Part shown: positions 49,846 through 52,349 of the stretch, in pieces
Layout of the letters: every line of letters begins with the position of its first letter
How positions within the stretch are numbered: the stretch's first letter is position 1
Assembly (NCBI GenBank): GCA_030697825.1
Contig: JAUYOW010000067.1
Location: 1 to 52,349, forward strand
Reading direction: 5' to 3'
From: Gemmatimonadales bacterium
GTDB taxonomy: Bacteria > Gemmatimonadota > Gemmatimonadetes > Gemmatimonadales > JACORV01
Length of the DNA stretch: 52,349 nucleotides
Notes under the pieces: generated by a model
Database searches by the model: none
What the model was told of the DNA's origin: nothing
Seen by the model: the letters and a program-made list of their open reading frames with translations, nothing else
Program-made: the position numbers and the translations under genes

Positions 49846-50159
49846 CCTACACGCTGGTGGCGGCCGCGGCTGTCTTCTCGCTCGGCCTGGGCTCGCTGAT
49901 CTGCCGGCGCAGCTTGCTGGGAGCGCTCCTCGCGTTCGAGCTGATGCTGGCCGCCGCGATCCTGACGACGGCCGCCACGACCACTCTCTCGGGATCGCAG
50001 AGCGCGCTGGGCCAGGTGGTAGCGGTCGTGCTCGTCGGGGCGGGCGCGGCGGTCGGCGTGCTCGTGATCGGCGCTCATCTGGCGAGCGCGGCCGGCGCGG
50101 CCGGTGGGGCCGGGGGGGGCGGCGGCGCGGGTCGGGTGGGCGGAGCGCCGAAGGCGTGA
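49842..50159 (+). CDS. nuoK: Complex I subunit K-like membrane protein
   Basis: Protein of about 105 residues with three helices. TYTLVAAAAVFSLGLGSLI, then CRRSLLGALLAFELMLAA, match NuoK, keeping the helix-2 glutamate (FELM). The second key glutamate, in the usual AAAEAAIG block, is replaced: VVAVVLVGAGAAVGVLVIG. A Gly/Ala-rich tail (GGAGGGGGAGRVGG) is unusual. The start is probably CTG at 49842 inside the J stop (CTGA), giving near-normal NuoK length; the only alternative is GTG at 49857, which cuts into helix 1. The stop overlaps the N-like GTG start (GTGA). Confidence 0.75.
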   Translation: MTYTLVAAAAVFSLGLGSLICRRSLLGALLAFELMLAAAILTTAATTTLSGSQSALGQVVAVVLVGAGAAVGVLVIGAHLASAAGAAGGAGGGGGAGRVGGAPKA

Positions 50160-51568
50160 GCCGGCTGGTCGCGCTCGCGCCGGAGTTGGCGCTCGTCTGG
50201 ACCTCCGTCACGTTGTTCGCCATGATGCCGGGCCGGAGGCGGCGCGCTTCGGGTGTCGTGCTCGTCGGCGGCGGGATCGCGGCGCTTGCGGCCGCGATAG
50301 GCACCATCGGCGTGAGCGACGAGTTCCTCTATCTCGCGTACCGGGTCGATGCCTACTCCCAGGCCGCGAAGGGGATAGTCATCGCCGGCCTGGTGCTCGC
50401 AGGCACCACCCGCGGCGCGACGGGGCACCCCGAGCCGGCCGCGGAGGACCAGTTCTTCCTGGTGGTCGCGGCGATGGGTCTCGTCGTCGCCGCCAGCCTG
50501 GTCGATGTGCTCGCGCTCTTCCTAGCCCTGGAGATCACGTCAGTAGCGATGATCGCGCTCGCCGGGCTAGGCAGCCTCGCCGACGGGCATCGCGGCTGGG
50601 GGCGGCTGACCAGCACGAGCCTCACGCCGTCGGCGCTCGGCGCGCTCGGCCTCGCGCTGCTCGTCGGAGCGACGGGGGCCACGCGGCTCGCCGACATCAC
50701 GTCCGCGCTCGGCGCCGATGCCGCGCAGCCGGCCGGGTTCGCGGGCGCAGCGCTCTTCCTTTGCGGGTTCCTGGTGCGGTGGGGTGCGGCGCCGTTCTAC
50801 GCCTGGCTGCCCCACCTGCTGCGCGACCCTTCGCCGCGCGCCGCGCTGTTCGCCGGTACCTCCATCTGGATGGGACTCGGCGTGGTCATCGTGCGTCTGG
50901 TCGCCGCGCTCGCGCCGCTCGGCCATTCCCTCGCCGTGCTCCTCGCGCTCGTGGCGGTAGTGGCCTTCCTGTTCGGGACCTCCAACCTGCGGCCACGAAG
51001 GGACGCGAGGTGCCTGCTGTCGTACCTGCTCGTGGCGCAGTCGGGCTTCGTGATCGCGGCGCTTGCGACGCCGGGCCCGCGGGCCGTTTCGGCGGCGCTC
51101 GCCGCCACGCTGGTGGTGGCTGCAGCCAACGCCGCGATCCTGCTCGTCCTCACCGACTCGACGGCCCGCGGGCCGGTCACCGGACCCGGCGACTTCCGCG
51201 CGATCGTTGGGCGCTCACCCTTCGTGGCCGTGCCGCTCGTCACCGGTCTCCTGGCGCTCGCCGCGCTCCCGCCGACCGCGGGGTTCCTGGCCCGGTGGCG
51301 CCTCCTCGACGCCGCCTGGCGCGAGGGATGGTGGGCACCGGCGCTGGCCGGGTTGGCCGCCAGCACCGTTCTCGCGTTCCTCGCGCTCGCCCTGGTGCGT
51401 CAGCTGCTGGTACGCGGGGACAGCGGGCGCGGGGCCGCCGCCGCTCCTCCGCCCGCGCGCGTTGCGCTGAAGGTGGCCTGGGCGCTCGCGATCCTGCTGC
51501 TCGTCCTGGCGCTGGCTCCGGGGCCGCTCCATCGCGGCGCCGACTTCCTGTCCCACTTCGTGATCTGA
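50156..51568 (+). CDS. nuoN: Complex I subunit N-like antiporter-type membrane protein
   Basis: Protein of 470 residues with about thirteen to fourteen helices, the size of NuoN. LVALAPELALVW is the NuoN start. LALFLALEITSVAMIALAGL keeps the TM5 glutamate. GFLVRWGAAPFYAWLPHLLR corresponds to the FKxxxxPFHxWxPD block with Lys changed to Arg, and LPPTAGFLARWRLLDAAWRE to the PPTxGFxxK block, again Lys to Arg. The TM7 lysine region (GRLTSTSLTPSALGALGLAL) lacks Lys. The GTG start overlaps the K-like stop. NuoL and NuoM homologs are missing, so this is the only antiporter-like subunit in the cluster. Confidence 0.85.
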   Translation: MSRLVALAPELALVWTSVTLFAMMPGRRRRASGVVLVGGGIAALAAAIGTIGVSDEFLYLAYRVDAYSQAAKGIVIAGLVLAGTTRGATGHPEPAAEDQFFLVVAAMGLVVAASLVDVLALFLALEITSVAMIALAGLGSLADGHRGWGRLTSTSLTPSALGALGLALLVGATGATRLADITSALGADAAQPAGFAGAALFLCGFLVRWGAAPFYAWLPHLLRDPSPRAALFAGTSIWMGLGVVIVRLVAALAPLGHSLAVLLALVAVVAFLFGTSNLRPRRDARCLLSYLLVAQSGFVIAALATPGPRAVSAALAATLVVAAANAAILLVLTDSTARGPVTGPGDFRAIVGRSPFVAVPLVTGLLALAALPPTAGFLARWRLLDAAWREGWWAPALAGLAASTVLAFLALALVRQLLVRGDSGRGAAAAPPPARVALKVAWALAILLLVLALAPGPLHRGADFLSHFVI

Positions 51569-51579
51569 CCTGACGGGCT

Positions 51580-51608
51580 TTGCTCCGCGGCACGCGCGCC
51601 GGTAGATT
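51580..51608 (+). promoter_or_regulatory. Candidate promoter of the peroxiredoxin gene
   Basis: TTGCTC (51580-51585), a 17-base spacer and TAGATT (51603-51608). It lies just after the N-like gene and about 65 bases before the peroxiredoxin start. Confidence 0.55.
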
Positions 51609-51640
51609 GACTCGTACATCGCATCAGGCATCGGTCTCCC

Positions 51641-51654
51641 TATCACCCATCACC
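51641..51654 (+). repeat. Two heptamers (TATCACC CATCACC) before the peroxiredoxin gene
   Basis: A short heptamer pair in the 5' untranslated region. The 12-mer ATCACCCATCAC at 51642-51653 is identical to part of the palindromic array at 33095-33106, linking the two sites as members of one repeat family. Confidence 0.6.
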
Positions 51655-51672
51655 TTTCGAAAGGCCTGCGCC

Positions 51673-52128
51673 GTGGCCCCCGTCATCGGCCAACCCGCTC
51701 CCGATTTCTCGCTGCCCTCGACCGCAGGGAAGGATGTCACGCTGTCGTCGTTCCGCGGAGACTCCAGCGCCCTGCTCGCTTTCTTCCCGCTCGCTTTCAC
51801 CAGCACCTGCACCGCGGAACTGGGCTCGTTCTCCGCGGATTACCCGCAATTCGAGGCGCTCGGCACCCGCGTGCTCCCGGTCAGCGTGGACTCGATCCCG
51901 TCGCTCCGAAAGTTCAAGGCGAAGGAACGGCTCTCGATTGACCTGCTGTCGGACTTCAACCGGGACGTCTGCCGTCTTTACGACACCCTGCTCGCGGACA
52001 AGTTCTTCTCGCGACGCGCGTACTTCCTGGTCGACAAGGCGGGAACTCTGCGCTGGGCGCACACCGAGACCGAATTGGGGCACCGGCGACAGGACGAGGA
52101 GCTGATCGCCCAGATCAGGGCGTTATAG
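51673..52128 (+). CDS. Peroxiredoxin, AhpE-like
   Basis: Thiol peroxidase of 151 residues reducing hydrogen peroxide and organic peroxides in the cytoplasm. PVIGQPAPDFSLPSTAGKDV is the thioredoxin-fold start, and FFPLAFTSTCTAELGSF holds the peroxidatic cysteine in P-x3-T-x2-C. The later Arg lies in YFLVDKAGTLRWAH. A second Cys (DVCRLYD) sits where 2-Cys Prx lack a resolving residue, so a 1-Cys AhpE type is likely. The GTG at 51673 has GAAAGG about 8-13 bases upstream. The stop lies 14 bases inside the convergent receptor gene. Confidence 0.9.
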   Translation: MAPVIGQPAPDFSLPSTAGKDVTLSSFRGDSSALLAFFPLAFTSTCTAELGSFSADYPQFEALGTRVLPVSVDSIPSLRKFKAKERLSIDLLSDFNRDVCRLYDTLLADKFFSRRAYFLVDKAGTLRWAHTETELGHRRQDEELIAQIRAL

Positions 52129-52349
52129 CGCCGGGGAGCGACAGCACGACGCCCACACGCACCAGGCGCGGGGGGCCGAAGTAGAGGGAGGGATCGGCGG
52201 CATCCAGGAGCGCGGCGCGCCGCCCGGCGAGCTGCTCGGCCGGGCTCCAGAGGCCGTCGTTGTTGAGGTCGAAGATCGGCGTGTAGAGCGGCGACTCCCG
52301 CGGGATCGTTACCGCACCCGCGGTCTCGCGGGAGGCGCGCGCCACCAGC
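52115..52349 (-). CDS. C-terminus of a probable TonB-dependent receptor-like outer-membrane protein (5' end outside window)
   Basis: Only the last ~77 residues are in the window; the frame stays open to the right edge, so the apparent GTG at 52345 need not be a start. TPIFDLNNDGLWSPAEQLAG and YFGPPRLVRVGVVLSLPG resemble the final extracellular loop and last beta-strand of TonB-dependent receptors, where Y-G-P-P-R-x-x-R-x-G-x-x-x-x-F is frequent. Here the final strand runs on to GAITP rather than ending on an aromatic residue. Its 3' end overlaps the convergent peroxiredoxin gene by 14 bases. Moderate confidence because so little is visible. Confidence 0.55.
   Translation of the reverse strand, partial: LVARASRETAGAVTIPRESPLYTPIFDLNNDGLWSPAEQLAGRRAALLDAADPSLYFGPPRLVRVGVVLSLPGAITP

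Overview
The window is about 52 kb of very GC-rich, densely packed bacterial DNA. Genes often overlap by 4 bases (ATGA, GTGA, possibly CTGA), and GTG starts are common. A complete alternative complex III, many secreted proteins and lipoproteins, PEGA-type Ser/Thr kinases, VIT/vWA proteins and S9/M6 peptidases together suggest a soil- or sediment-type Gemmatimonadota or a near relative. That placement is an inference from gene content and was not tested. I saw no rRNA, CRISPR, insertion sequence or prophage. There is one tRNA (Ala, anticodon TGC). No gene-free stretch exceeds about 300 bases.

Layout. (1) 1-9942: a peptide-type ABC transporter (two permeases on the minus strand, a divergent solute-binding lipoprotein). 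The binding protein heads a tightly coupled operon of a GHMP sugar kinase, a heparinase II/III-CBM9 fusion, a GSA-like class III aminotransferase and two amidohydrolase-family proteins. This looks like an uncharacterised glycan uptake and catabolism unit. (2) 10214-14253: a lipoprotein of unknown function, a fused membrane/spermidine-synthase-like protein and lgt. (3) 14335-21969: actABCDEF, alternative complex III, with no oxidase genes beside it. (4) 22050-27496 (minus): a PEGA Ser/Thr kinase overlapping a secreted protein with two successive seven-repeat propellers. (5) 27653-28855: a ferredoxin-reductase-like flavoprotein. (6) 28876-36829 (minus): two tandem paralogous membrane proteins of unknown family, a VIT/vWA protein, a short ECF sigma factor and its anti-sigma factor. 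(7) 36901-38004: a potassium channel with RCK domains. (8) 37970-42133 (minus): a compact ceramide/sphingolipid cluster (serine palmitoyltransferase, GNAT-type ceramide synthase, ceramide reductase, Aur1/PAP2-type enzyme), with a second PAP2 gene divergent from it. (9) 43084-48068: a dockerin-like M6 metalloprotease, a small lipoprotein and a frameshifted S9 peptidase. (10) 48194-51568: tRNA-Ala, then a reduced complex-I-like membrane cluster (A-like, H, J, K, N) without L or M and with several coupling residues altered. (11) 51673-52349: an AhpE-like peroxiredoxin and the C-terminus of a probable TonB-dependent receptor.

The most promising unusual items are the sphingolipid cluster, the reduced complex-I-like module and the glycan operon. 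The paralogous membrane pair next to the ECF module and a family of 7-9 base word repeats in the spacers are also notable. All assignments were made by reading the sequence, without database searches.
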